From contig NC_057370.1 of NCBI RefSeq assembly GCF_016906535.1, positions 1,240,001 through 1,304,000 of the forward strand: 64,000 nucleotides of DNA, given 5' to 3'. Origin of the DNA: Rhizoctonia solani (Eukaryota; Basidiomycota; Agaricomycetes; Cantharellales; Ceratobasidiaceae). Below the pieces are notes generated by a model, which was given only the letters and a program-made list of their open reading frames with translations, was not told the origin of the DNA and ran no database searches. A program made the translations under genes and the position numbers. This document shows, piece by piece, positions 27,194-37,948 of the stretch (its first letter is position 1; each line of letters starts with the position of its first letter).

Positions 27194-28867
27194 ATGGCTA
27201 CTACAGCTCACCAGCCCTCTCACTTCGAGACCGTTGCTTCAGACGCAGATATGCAATTACTCGATGCGCTCACCGGCCCTACTGTTCCCCGACAAGCCTT
27301 TCGTAGACGAGAGGCACCGTTCGATCCTTTGATTTATGCTGCTGCTGTTTCTACAGGCCCTCATGTAACCCGGCACCACTTTCACCACGATTTCTTCCCC
27401 GCAGACGAAGCCGAAAACTGCAAAATTGGCTCGTATGTAAAATGTGACGTGGAGAATGATTCGAGGCCTCGGTACGTCAGTCGCCAAAAGCCTCGTCGAG
27501 AAAGACTACGAGAGCTTGGTGTTACTGAGGAAGGTCTGGCTGCCGTCGGTATTCCCGAGGACGCCAAATTGGCAACATCACCAAGCGCAGTTCCATCTAA
27601 GCGCCGAAGATCGTCCATACTACCCTCGGCCGACCCGACACCGGCCATTCAAGTCCTTCAGCTGCAAAATCCGCCCTTGTTGGCGCCCGCTACTATTTCA
27701 GGTCAAGCCCAATCTAGACCACCTGTGGTCGTTCAATGCCGGGCTCGTACTCGGATTCCAACCCCTCATGGGCCTGCTTTCTTGCATATATACCACAACA
27801 ACTGGGACTCCAAAGAGCACCTTGCCGTCGTTATTGACCCAGCCCAATTAAACCAAGATGAGCCGATGGTTCTTCCCCCTATTCGTAGTCAATCCCTCGA
27901 TGCAGTTTGGCGCGAGGGAGAAACCGAGATGGAGCGTATTGTACGAGGGGCATACGTTGGACGCTTGTCAGCGAATACAGTCAATCCTTCGACTTCGGCC
28001 AGCTATAGCGGTCATACCCCCGAAGGTGTCCCTGCTCCCCTCATTCGTATTCATTCAGAATGTTTCACAGGCGAGACTATTGGTAGCATGCGCTGCGACT
28101 GTGGAGAACAGCTCGATGAGGCGATGAGGTTGATTGCTCAGCCGATACGAATTCCGTCTACCGGACAGACCGTTCCAGGACGGGGTGCTGTTGTCTATAT
28201 GCGCCAAGAAGGTCGTGGTATCGGACTTCTTGAAAAGATTCGTGCCTACAATCTACAGGATCTGGGACATGACACAGTTACGGCCAACCTGCTACTCGGA
28301 CATGGCGCCGACGAACGAGGATACGAAATCGCCGCGGCAATCTTGAGAGATCTTGGACTCGGCGCCGAGTCGAACGAACCTGGCGCCCGCGGCGTAAGAC
28401 TGCTCACCAATAACCCTGAAAAGATGGAAGCTCTTGAAAAGGAGAAAATTAGAGTCGAGCAGCGGGTGGGCATGGTCCCGCGCAGCTGGAAGACGCACAC
28501 ACATACAGGCCGTGGTCGAGCGCGAACAATCACTAGCAAGGACAACGCTGAAGATTCTGATGATTCATTTGACGAGCATCAACTACGAAGGAGTGGCGCG
28601 ACGTTGATTGGTGGTGGTGCTGCTCATGGCGTTGAGCTCGAGCGGTACCTTGCCACCAAGGTACAACGTATGGGCCACATGCTGGAACTTCCAACTTCCA
28701 GCAGTGCTCAAAGTCCCGTGTCGGATGCCGGGCTGGTACCAGTCTCGCAAGCGGCTTCAGATGACGAAGATGGGGCTGAGGTCATGATGAAGTCTGTTGG
28801 GTCGCTCCCCGATCTTGAGTTCGACTCGGCTTCATACAAATCTCGCAGCGTTTCTCCTGATTTTTGA
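27194..28867 (+). CDS. RIB1: GTP cyclohydrolase II (riboflavin biosynthesis)
   Basis: Single exon, 557 aa. The enzyme opens GTP to 2,5-diamino-6-ribosylamino-pyrimidinone phosphate, the first committed step of riboflavin synthesis. The zinc site [18 protein letters not shown] (three Cys), the GTP-binding and catalytic [26 protein letters not shown] and [14 protein letters not shown], and the terminal [11 protein letters not shown] are all present. A long N-terminal region (~240 aa, [17 protein letters not shown] at its end) precedes the core, as in other fungal Rib1 proteins. The C-terminal ~120 residues are acidic and Ser-rich with SP sites. The start at [10 protein letters not shown] is preferred over an in-frame Met 58 codons upstream, whose intervening sequence looks like untranslated leader. 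Confidence 0.94.
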   Translation: MATTAHQPSHFETVASDADMQLLDALTGPTVPRQAFRRREAPFDPLIYAAAVSTGPHVTRHHFHHDFFPADEAENCKIGSYVKCDVENDSRPRYVSRQKPRRERLRELGVTEEGLAAVGIPEDAKLATSPSAVPSKRRRSSILPSADPTPAIQVLQLQNPPLLAPATISGQAQSRPPVVVQCRARTRIPTPHGPAFLHIYHNNWDSKEHLAVVIDPAQLNQDEPMVLPPIRSQSLDAVWREGETEMERIVRGAYVGRLSANTVNPSTSASYSGHTPEGVPAPLIRIHSECFTGETIGSMRCDCGEQLDEAMRLIAQPIRIPSTGQTVPGRGAVVYMRQEGRGIGLLEKIRAYNLQDLGHDTVTANLLLGHGADERGYEIAAAILRDLGLGAESNEPGARGVRLLTNNPEKMEALEKEKIRVEQRVGMVPRSWKTHTHTGRGRARTITSKDNAEDSDDSFDEHQLRRSGATLIGGGAAHGVELERYLATKVQRMGHMLELPTSSSAQSPVSDAGLVPVSQAASDDEDGAEVMMKSVGSLPDLEFDSASYKSRSVSPDF

Positions 28868-29062
28868 GCGATCTATGTATTCCTTTGTTACAGACATTGT
28901 AGAGCAGGCGTTGTATTTCGGTGTAATGTTAATTCAATGGACCTTTTTGATGGTGAATGAACGGAGGACGGACTTGAGCTGAAACGAATTCAAAGCGCGA
29001 TCACGTGGTCGGAAGCCTGGTTTGGGTAAAGATATTTGATCTGCCGGCTTCCTTCGTCACCC

Positions 29063-29069
29063 TATAAAT
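29063..29069 (+). promoter_or_regulatory. TATA box of the importin-11 gene
   Basis: TATAAAT about 80 bp upstream of the start codon at 29145, a plausible core promoter. Confidence 0.45.
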
Positions 29070-29144
29070 CCCTCCCATCCCAACGCCTCCCAACCAAACG
29101 TAACCCCTGATCTTACGAACTAAGACGACTGGATAATACACACG

Positions 29145-32100
29145 ATGGCAACTCTGCAGGATCTTTATCCTGCACTTTCGGCGGTAGCGGAGGCACTTCG
29201 CTCGCAGCCCACTCAAATCAAAGCTATGGAAGCTCAATTAGACCAGGTTCTCAAAGTCCCTCATGCCTACAATGCGGCCCAGGAGTTGGCTTCGCAAAAG
29301 TCTATCCCAGAAGAAGTTCGGCAGCTCGCTCTTTCCAGGGTCAAGAACATGGTTGTCCAAAGCTGGAGATCTAAAACGTGAGCCACGCGATTGCATACTT
29401 GCGGTGGCTATGTGCCTTACAGCCTTTGCAACCAACAGTATATTTAGTGATGAAGACCGAGAGCAAATTAAAGCTCGCGTTATGCAGTTCCTTGACGAAC
29501 CTAATAATGCCGTAGGTTTGAGGGTCTTAATTATTGACTAAAACTGATTAAACGCGTACGTGCAGATCTCGTATCACAATGAAACAATTGCAGGCAAAAT
29601 CGCTCGTCAGGACTTTCCACGAACTTGGTAAAGATTTCTTTCATTTTGTCTTTTGCTCCACTGACGCCACTCGCCTCAGGCCGAACATCATTACCGATCT
29701 TGCAAAAGTTATTCAGGAAAGCGCCCAAAAGCGCCTGTCGAATGACAATGATCCTACAGCAACACTAGTTACTCGTCGTGCGCTCCAGGTGCTAGGTGCC
29801 GTACTCGATGAATACTCGTCCAAAGTCCTTGCGACGACAACTCCTGTTATGATTCAGGTTTGAGTGTTTCCCTCGAGAAGAAATTCGAACGACTTTTTAA
29901 TTAGATGATTTTCAGCTGACTGGTACCCTACTTAACCCACTATCCACTTTATATGGGCAATTCAGCGCTCGTTATTTCTCTCGCCTTAACCCTGGGACTG
30001 TTAATGACCCCGACGTCGGCTACGATGTCGAGATCGCCCAGCTGTTATTCCGAAGCATCACGCGTTTGATGATATATGTGTGGAATCGGGTCAAGCAGCT
30101 CAGTCCACAAGAGGACCAAATTGTGAGTGTTAATCCTTAATCTGACTGATATGAACTGGGAGTAATTTAGATCATCTTAGGTTTCCGAATTTTTCCAGAA
30201 TTCGGTCACTCAACTTCAATCAGTCTTCAACTTCCGAGTGGAGTTGATCATGGCCCTTCATTCCTCTCAGCAATTTTCGTCATTAAATGCACATGGCGAA
30301 CACACACTCAAGCTCCTTAAAGACCACATCCAGTTCGTGGTCGACGATTATTTCAGGGCCATGCAGAAGCAGGCAGTTTCTCGATTTATTACTATGCCAA
30401 GGTGTACTGAACTTGTCCGGTATTCCTGGGACCAAGTAGTTAAAGCGATGAATAGCCCGGCAGAGTTGAGGACGAGTGGGTCATTGATCTAATCTTCATA
30501 AAAGATACTAACCAGCTCAATCTGATAGACGAAGCCACTGCCGCATACCCTTCGCACTTCTTATGCTCAGCAATGCTATTGTTCCGCGAAAGCCTTGCGA
30601 TGTGGTCTCCCAATCGCCAAAATGCATCAGAAGGTGGTGAGTAGGATTCTGTATGCTACCCATAATACAATCTTACAGTTTGCAATAGATATACTTCCCT
30701 CTGACTTTGTCGAAGGGGCTGTCCAGCAGCTTGTTCAAACTTTCTTGCCCCTGAGTGATGCTAGTCTGGAACTTTGGTCTGAGGATCCTGAAGGATTTAT
30801 CGAAGAGGAAGAAAAAGGCGGAGATGCTTGGGAGATTGACCCTCGGGTAAGTACTTCAAGATATTATATTTAGCTGCAATGATCTCATCAAATATCCAGC
30901 CCTGTGCTGAGCGTGTATTGATTACCTTTGCAGCAAAGTATACTGACATTGTGATACCTGTGTTAAAAGCAATGTTTGATGCAGTCACTAGTATGTACCG
31001 AGTCCCTCGGACTGTTTCGCTAGTAATGACAAACTACTCGTACTAGCAACGGCGACGACAGATTTGGCTACAGCAAAGCAGAAGGAAGCTTATTATGCGG
31101 CCATTGGAAGATGTGCGCATCGACTGAAGGATGTAATCGGTAGGTTATTGGATTATGATGTACAGGCGTTAACTAACCGGGAACAGATTTTGACCAATGG
31201 CTTACTCAGGTTGTGGTCAAGGAGGTCAGCTCCACAGATCCCCTGTAAGTTGAATCGATTATGTTATTTTTTGCCCTTCTGAAAGAGAAACTAGCGACCG
31301 CGTAGTCAAACGTCGGGTTGCGTGGGTTATTGCGAAGTGGTATTCTGACAAACAGCTACCCGCATCTGATGGAACAGTTTGGGAAGTTCTCCGTTACCTG
31401 GTTCAGGATCAAGGCGAGGCTTCGGACCTGGTTGTCCGACTGACTGCAGCCATTGCTGTAGGTGAATGCGTTGATGTAAGTTTCACGTCTCCCGTTCCCC
31501 AATTAATACGCCAGCCGATACATTCGTTCCAGACCCTCGGGTTCAATGCGGATGTCTTCCAACCGCATCTGCCTTTTGTTATCGAAGGGCTTGTTCAATT
31601 GGCTTCAAGCTGCGACACATATGAGAGCAAAACGCGGGTCATCAACGCATTGGGGAGAGTGATTGAGTGTGTCGGTCAGAAAGTAGGTGGTATATAACAT
31701 AGCACGAATTGGAACTGATGTGTTGGGCATCCTCATTAGGTTGTGCCTTTGGTTGGTCCTATCCAACAGGTGGTTGCCTCATTGTGTAAGCGAACTCGCT
31801 TACATGCATAGCATTCCTAACAATTGGTTCACATAATAGGGCAAGCATCCAGCACCGCTGATGGGAGTGCGACGGTGGGAAGTGATGGAGCAGTGTGGTT
31901 ATTCAGGGCGGCTATGCTGGTATTGGCCAAGGCGCTGGTCACGGTAGGCAATATTCTTCACCACATGCTAAATTAGGCTGATCTTTTTTCGCGATAGGCA
32001 TCTAGAGAGCAATCCGAGTCTCTGATCCCAATCGTTGTTCCTCTTATCCGACAAAGCCTGACACCAGAAGTAAGCTCTTTGGGTCAAGTTCAGGACATCG

Positions 32101-33389
32101 ATCTAACCTCTAGGCCAGTCGAAATTGCACTTGGACCAGGACGCGTTAGACCTATGGCTTGCTGCCATGCGCAATGCTGCCTCACTTCCGGCTCCGCATC
32201 CAGGAGTACTCAGCCTCTCGGAGCTGATTCCGGAATTGGTTCAACAAATGCACGACAACATCGATTTGCTTGGAACACTGCTTCAAATCCTTGAAAGCTA
32301 TCTTCTGTTAAATGCAACCATGGTCGTTCAAGTAAGCACCTTGAGTTGGCTGTTCGCTTAGTACTAAAACCCCCTTTTAGCTGCATGGCCCAGCTTTATT
32401 TGACGTCATGAAAAAGATATTGAGCTCTTTTAATGTTAGGGATGTTCTTGCTGCGTCCGAGTTGATTTTCCGGTTGGCCGATCCAACTTCGTGGCCAGAA
32501 TCTCTGCATAATTCTGCGTACTTCTGGGATTTGCTAAAGAATGTCATCGAAGATAAGGTGTGCTTTCACGTTTCGTTAATGTAACTGGTGAGCCAATGCG
32601 TGTTTTAGCTCAATGCAAGCGTGCTTTCCGAGCATATATGCTTGTTTTCGCGTATCGCGTTACAGGATCCGAATGTATTCAACCAGCTTATCACTGCGGG
32701 GGCCACAGCCCACCAAGCACAAGAGGGCCCTCTTTTCGAGGGGTTACTTGACCAATGGTGGAACAAGGTCAGCCTAATCTATTTAGCACTGTTACTTCGC
32801 TAACCCTCCGAAAGTTTGATGTGATTGCCGAGTCTCGACTTCGAAAGTTGACTGGAATGGGAATAGCAGCGCTGGTTTCCACTGGTCGACACGAAATTAT
32901 GGATCGCCTTTCGACAGAAATTTTGAACATGTGGATGGATATTCATGGTGAACTCAAGGAATCGCAAGTTGCTATGGACGAATGGATTAAAGGAGGGTCA
33001 AACCCTGATGAGGAGCCGTGAGTGTGCTGTTGATCGACCATAAACTGCGCTGACAATCCGTGTATCTGATAGGTTGCACCTTCACTGGGAACGAGGCGGA
33101 AACACACCTCCTGATACATTCATGCGGGGATCTGAGGACACTCCGGAAGAGGCGAGGCGGAAACAAGTAAGCGGACTCTACCTATGCTACTAGCTAATGC
33201 TAATGATTATCCTAGGTTTGGGAAAACGATCCTATCCGGAAGGTTAAGTTTACAACATTCGTTGCAGAAAAAATGCAACAAGGTACCGTCGCCTGCGGTG
33301 GCCAGGAGGTGCTACAAACCAAGTATCTGAAGCATGCCGAACCTGCCCTTCTCCAGCAATTGGAAGTCGCGCTTGCATCAGGGCTATAA
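29145..33389 (+). CDS. KAP120: importin-11/Kap120-type karyopherin
   Basis: A HEAT-repeat importin-beta family protein of about 1000 aa split over some twenty exons. The N-terminus MATLQDLYPALSAVAEALRS followed by PTQIKAMEAQLDQVL and then the conserved WRS, DFPRTWPNIITDL and YSSKV blocks follows the importin-beta N-terminal order. The C-terminus (LHLHWERGGN, EEARRKQVWENDPIRKV, FVAEKMQQ) matches the ending of Kap120/importin-11, which is why I choose it over other karyopherins. The family imports ribosomal proteins and other cargo into the nucleus through the pore with Ran-GTP. The junctions checked (K-T/I-F, R-T-W/P-N-I, Q-I/V-S-E) are in phase. It is convergent with PEX2, with 68 bp between stop codons. 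The cargo is unknown. Confidence 0.82.
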
Positions 33390-33457
33390 CCAATCTTAAA
33401 TACCTCAGCATTGTAAAATTATATCCATCTATCAGACACAAATGTACATAGAGGCTT

Positions 33458-34965
33458 TCAATCGCTATCCGACAGTGGACTGGTCGATGATATTGCATCC
33501 GAATCAAAATCAATCAATGAGCTCCCATCCATGTCGAAACTCTCGCTGGCTATAGTTCGTGATCGTGGGTCATCGAAACCGGGTGTGTCACTGTCAGCTC
33601 GATGAATTCGCAGTACCGGGGCCGTGCATCGGAGGCATTCCCAGAGTTCACCTCCATCGTCAGCAGCTCGTAGCATCCTATCAGCAACGCACACGTAGCA
33701 ATATACATGCCCACATGATGTGATATAGGGTGTATTGAGTGGGTGTGTAGGCGCAGCCTCGGGCATCCATTTCTCAGAAGCGGCTAATTCTTGTCTGCGT
33801 TCAGATGCGTCAGGTGCAATCATATGCGCTACGGTTGTAGCGGCTTCCTCGGTGCATATCGCACACTCAGAAGTAGAGAGCGACCAATATGGACCACGAA
33901 GTTCTTTCTCTATAGCGGGCTATCCTCCTTGATCCCAAGCATAGGTCGGAAATAGGAAGGTACGAGAGAAAGGGGCTGTAAGTTCGCAGACGCATGTAGC
34001 AAACGGCGCTTGAGATTCTTGGTGTCGATCAATGGCAACAAGAACAATAGAAATTCCTGAGTAATAGGTTGTGAGGAATAGAGCAGCACGTGAGGAAAGT
34101 TATTACATACTGTAAATGCGTGCCAGACCATTTGCCGGTTCATGAAATCATAGTTGACGCTGCGAGAAAGCTGACGCTTTATTGGCTCGAGTCGAAGCCC
34201 AAATAACCTATCCGCCAACGTCCGGTATCTGAAGATACGTAGGCAAGCCGAATAAATCGTGGGAGGATATACCTCACCTTCCTTTCCACAAGAAAATGAT
34301 AAAACTTGCCAGGCTTAATACCCCATGCAAGGATTCTACATGACTGAGAGCTTCCCACGCTCTTCGCCTTTTATCTGAGGACGGAGCATCTGGCCATGCG
34401 TTCGAAAGCGCATGCGACCTTAATCTTGTGTGAAAGTACGGAAGCAAAACTGTTAGGCCAGCGTGTGACAAGAGCAACCGACGAGGCAAACCAGATGCTA
34501 TTGAATCACACGGTCAGTATAGAAAATCGAAAGTCAGAGAGGAATATGCGTACGTGCTCTGCTGCCACTGCTGGACCAAGCCTTTGGCGAAACCTGATAT
34601 TTGAGATTTTGGAGCTTTGCGCCATACGTTGCTCCCGTATTCCATACGGAAAAGTAGTAGAGGAGAGCCCTTAACACGAGGGATATTTCGGGTTCATGAT
34701 TAGCCCCCGAGGCTGACTATGCAGATATAAGATATTGTATACTGAGTAGTCAGTGGGTGATACTTACCTTTAAAATATCCAACCCTTTTGTAAGAGGCTC
34801 CTTTAGGATGATGAGCAGTTCGCTGTCCAGCTGTTCCGAATCAAGTTGTCCTACTCTAAGCGGTCTAGGTAAAGGCGACCTAGTAGGTGACTGTCTCAAA
34901 GCATCTAGTCGTGGTTGGGCAGCATCCCAGGCCTTTCGCCAAAAGTCCGGTATGGTAGTCGACAT
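33458..34965 (-). CDS. PEX2: peroxisome biogenesis factor 2 (RING E3 ligase subunit)
   Basis: The N-terminus MSTTIPDFWRKAWDAAQPRL leads to the PEX2 signature LRVGQLDSEQLDSELLIILKEPL. Next comes ALLYYFSVWNTGATYGAKLQ (exon acceptor near 34715), several hydrophobic membrane segments (LLSHAGLTVLLPYFHTRL, QEFLLFLLPLID), and a C-terminal C3HC4 RING: CAIC, then CGHVYCYVC and CLRC. With PEX10 and PEX12 it forms the membrane ubiquitin ligase that monoubiquitinates PEX5 for receptor recycling. The acidic Ser/Asp tail after the RING (SLIDFDSDAISS) is extra. An in-frame Met seven codons upstream (34986) is possible. It is convergent with the importin-11 gene. Confidence 0.9.
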
Positions 34966-34989
34966 GGGAAGGCCCGCGATCGGCAAATA

Positions 34990-35685
34990 CTAGAGCCGAG
35001 CCGACTCGCCTCAAATTCGGTGGTAGTAAAATCACCGAGCTTGGTGGCTATGCTCTTTCCTTTCAACGTTCTGTCAACAGCCTTTGCTTCTGTTGTACCC
35101 AAGTATATCATGTTGCCTCCAGTCTCGTGGTCCAAACAATGGTGACCAATCCATGGATTGGATTGATACCGAATGATCTTGACAGAAATCTTGGCTGACA
35201 GGCGATGTACCACCACGCGACATTCCAGCTTTGTCCTCCCCTATAACACGGTTGCTCCTCTTTATCCTCAAGCTCTCGCATGCGGAGCCTGTTTCCAAGG
35301 CCGTCACATTTACATTTACCGAATCGGGTGACTTAACAGTTGGCGCTTTTATTCTTGGGTTTCCACAACACGAGGACAAGTCATGGAAACTTATAGCCAG
35401 CGAGATATGGCATTTACACTCTCCCCTATACAAGCACCCATGGAGCTGTTTCCTCTGCCCTCGAGCTCCGCGTCTCCGTCGGCTGAAGCATCGCTCTTTC
35501 TCTCTGTTCCTCCAATCAAAATACTCCAACCCCAGGAGATAAATTCCGCTCGTTGGTCAATAAGGTACGCACATTGATTAGACGCCCAGACGAAGTGCGA
35601 TGAACGGACATTTGTAAAGGTTATCAGCCGGCGACGTATCTGCGACGTTTTCGAGGATAATCTTTCTCGAGCTTATTCACTAGAC
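34990..35685 (+). CDS. possible small gene, function not recognised
   Basis: The plus strand carries spliceable coding-like segments: an exon around 35225-35345 (SHAEPVSKAVTFTFTESGDL), another at about 35399-35566 after an AG acceptor (RDMAFTLSPIQAPMELFPLP), and an end near 35640-35685 (AGDVSATFSRIIFLELIH). Codon use looks real in these segments. The minus strand also has an open frame here (MVVHRLSAKISVKIIRY..., 34905-35216), so strand and limits are uncertain. I cannot name a family. It sits between PEX2 and the first CorA-like copy. Treat this as a placeholder for an unresolved gene. Confidence 0.25.
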
Positions 35686-35799
35686 CAGGGGGTAGATCCA
35701 CGCAATGAGCGTTCTGACCTACGATTTAGGTCCAAAATTGTAGTCCTTCGAATCCTAATTCGACTTCCAGACTGGGCTAAACTAATTATCTAGACTAAA

Positions 35800-37458
35800 T
35801 GTACTATCAAGGTTACTGATTACTCGGAGAACGATTGCCAAACGACTCGGTATAGTAATGAGGGATTAATAGCTTTGCTAAAGCGAAGCGATTTCCAGAG
35901 CCCCCAGAAGGGCCATGTACGCTGGATCAACGTGGCTGGGATCTCGTGGGACGTCGTCAAACAACTCGCCCTCCAGCTCAACCTCCACCCTTTGTCGGTC
36001 GAGGATGTGATGACGGATACTCAAGACAAATCATTCAAAATCGACTATTATCAACAACATTTGTTTGCCCAACTCACAAGCTTCACAATAGCTCGTGAGG
36101 GAGCTAGGGACATCAAGGCAGTCGCCAGAAAAGTCAGAGAGAATTCTTCTTCTGGCCATTACTACCCGACCGGGCGGGCCAGAGAGCATCACAGCAAACG
36201 TCGTTCAGCACGCACAAACACGTGCTGCCAACAATCCAAACATCGGATACCGATGCTGTACTTCGAACACCGAAGAGCCGGCTAGGTCTTTGGGATCCAG
36301 GTCCAGCACCCTCAGTGAACTCGGAAAGGCGACACTCTCAGTGGTTCAGCCAACCTTTTCGGCGGGGGCAGAACTCACGATGGATGAAGATGCTGTGCAA
36401 ACTCTAAAGCTCAATCAGGCACTCTGGACGTTGATCCAGCGCGACTTTTCGTATTTATACTAAAGGATGGTAAGTCTGTTGTATTGTTTTATGCGTGTAT
36501 TGCTCAATGATACAGGAACTCTCGTCACTATTCACCAATCCGATACCCTCTACGGCTCAGAATTGACCGAACGCCTCAAAAATCCAGCAGCGTTAATGCG
36601 GATAGTAGCAGATCCGTCGATGCTTTTCCACGGCCATTTAGACCTAAGTACGTTTGCATCTCATCATGGTTGATGCGTACGCTCATGTCAAATCTCTTTC
36701 CAGTCGGTGACCATTTGCTGACTATCGTTGACGAGTATCAGCGTATGATACTAGAACTCGAGAGAAGCATCCTACTTAAACCTACATTAGTAGCAGTGCA
36801 ATCTTGTAGGCCAGGTTCTCTTTGGCCTTGTCTCGATGTTAATTCCTATAATACAGTGCACCTCATTTTGGGCGATATTAGGTTATTACATATGGCGATT
36901 AAACCTCTCGAAAGAATCATCTACCGTCTTAGGAGGTACGACCGGGACAGGTACAAGGTGGGCAGACTTTACTCCGATCTTTTACACTGAGCTAATATGG
37001 TTACTTGATTCAGGCGGTTGCATCTCCGGGAAACTATTAGTCAGTATATTGGTATGAAGCTTTGGTTTTTCAGTTCAAACGGTGGTATTGAGATAATACG
37101 TTAGTTCATATCCTGATACTAGATGACAAGCTACGATTCGAGGGACGTGATGAGAATCTTGTTGATAGTAAACGTGATATTTCTCCCACTCATGTTCATT
37201 GCCCAGTATTTTGGTAAGGAGGCGTTACAGTATTATGATTGATGGAAGATTTACCGATTTATAGGGATGAATTTTGAGCCAATGCCTTCTGTCAACAACT
37301 ACTCGGAGAGTTTGTAAGCACTCATTTGTTGTATGCGTTAGCTTGCGTCTTACTTGCATTTACAAAGATACTGGAAGGTTGCCAGTCCGGTACTTATTGT
37401 CCTTATACTAGGCGCACTAAGTCACCGGATATGGGCCTTTTTTTTTGAGGACGACTAG
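35800..37458 (+). pseudogene. CorA-type metal transporter copy 1, probably decayed
   Basis: Homologous to the copies at 37949 and 47486. Recognisable blocks in order are VRWINVAGISWDVVKQLALQ, the LHPLSVEDVM loop, DVDPARLFVFILKDG, TLVTIHQSDTL, IVDEYQRMILELERSILLKP, LHMAIKPLERIIYRLRRYD, then TM1 with VIFLPLMFIAQYFGMNF (the GMN signature) and TM2 YWKVASPVLIVLILGAL. Problems: the frame shifts by one base near 36409; the stretch equal to ISSLDMFSSIAENLINYTFN in copy 3 is missing; the exon at 37013 reads into a stop in the expected phase; and the acidic N-terminal peptide of the other copies is absent (upstream exons unclear). A functional protein would transport Mg2+ or similar ions; this copy looks inactive or mis-assembled. 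Confidence 0.6.
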
Positions 37459-37948
37459 TTTCATTTTATACCCTAGAGTTGCGCTCCGTTGACACCCTTT
37501 GCTCGCTAAGCCATCTATTTCTTTCGCTACTTTATCCCATACCACCAGTGACTCTTAATTATTGATCGAACACATTCATTTCACTCGCATTTCATTCCCG
37601 CTGTACACCATCATTATCATCGCTGTCTATTACATATTGTACTGTGTATGAGCGTTCGTACATCGTTAGTGTTTCTCATAGGCCTAAGACCTGCGCGCCT
37701 TTTTTAGGGCACCAGTTCCAATTTTGCTGTATTGAAATGTATTTATATCCTAACCTCACGTGATGGATAGCCTTCGGTTGTCATTATCCTTGCAATCGAC
37801 CCTGCAAGTACCAACTCCACCCCGTCAATTCAGGACTCCGGTCGAGGCCTTTCCAGCAACTAGTTGATCCCGACTACGCCGTTCGCCTTTTCTTCCTTGT
37901 ATATCCCTCCCAATAAATCTGCGATAATAACCTCCAGGACGAGCCAAA

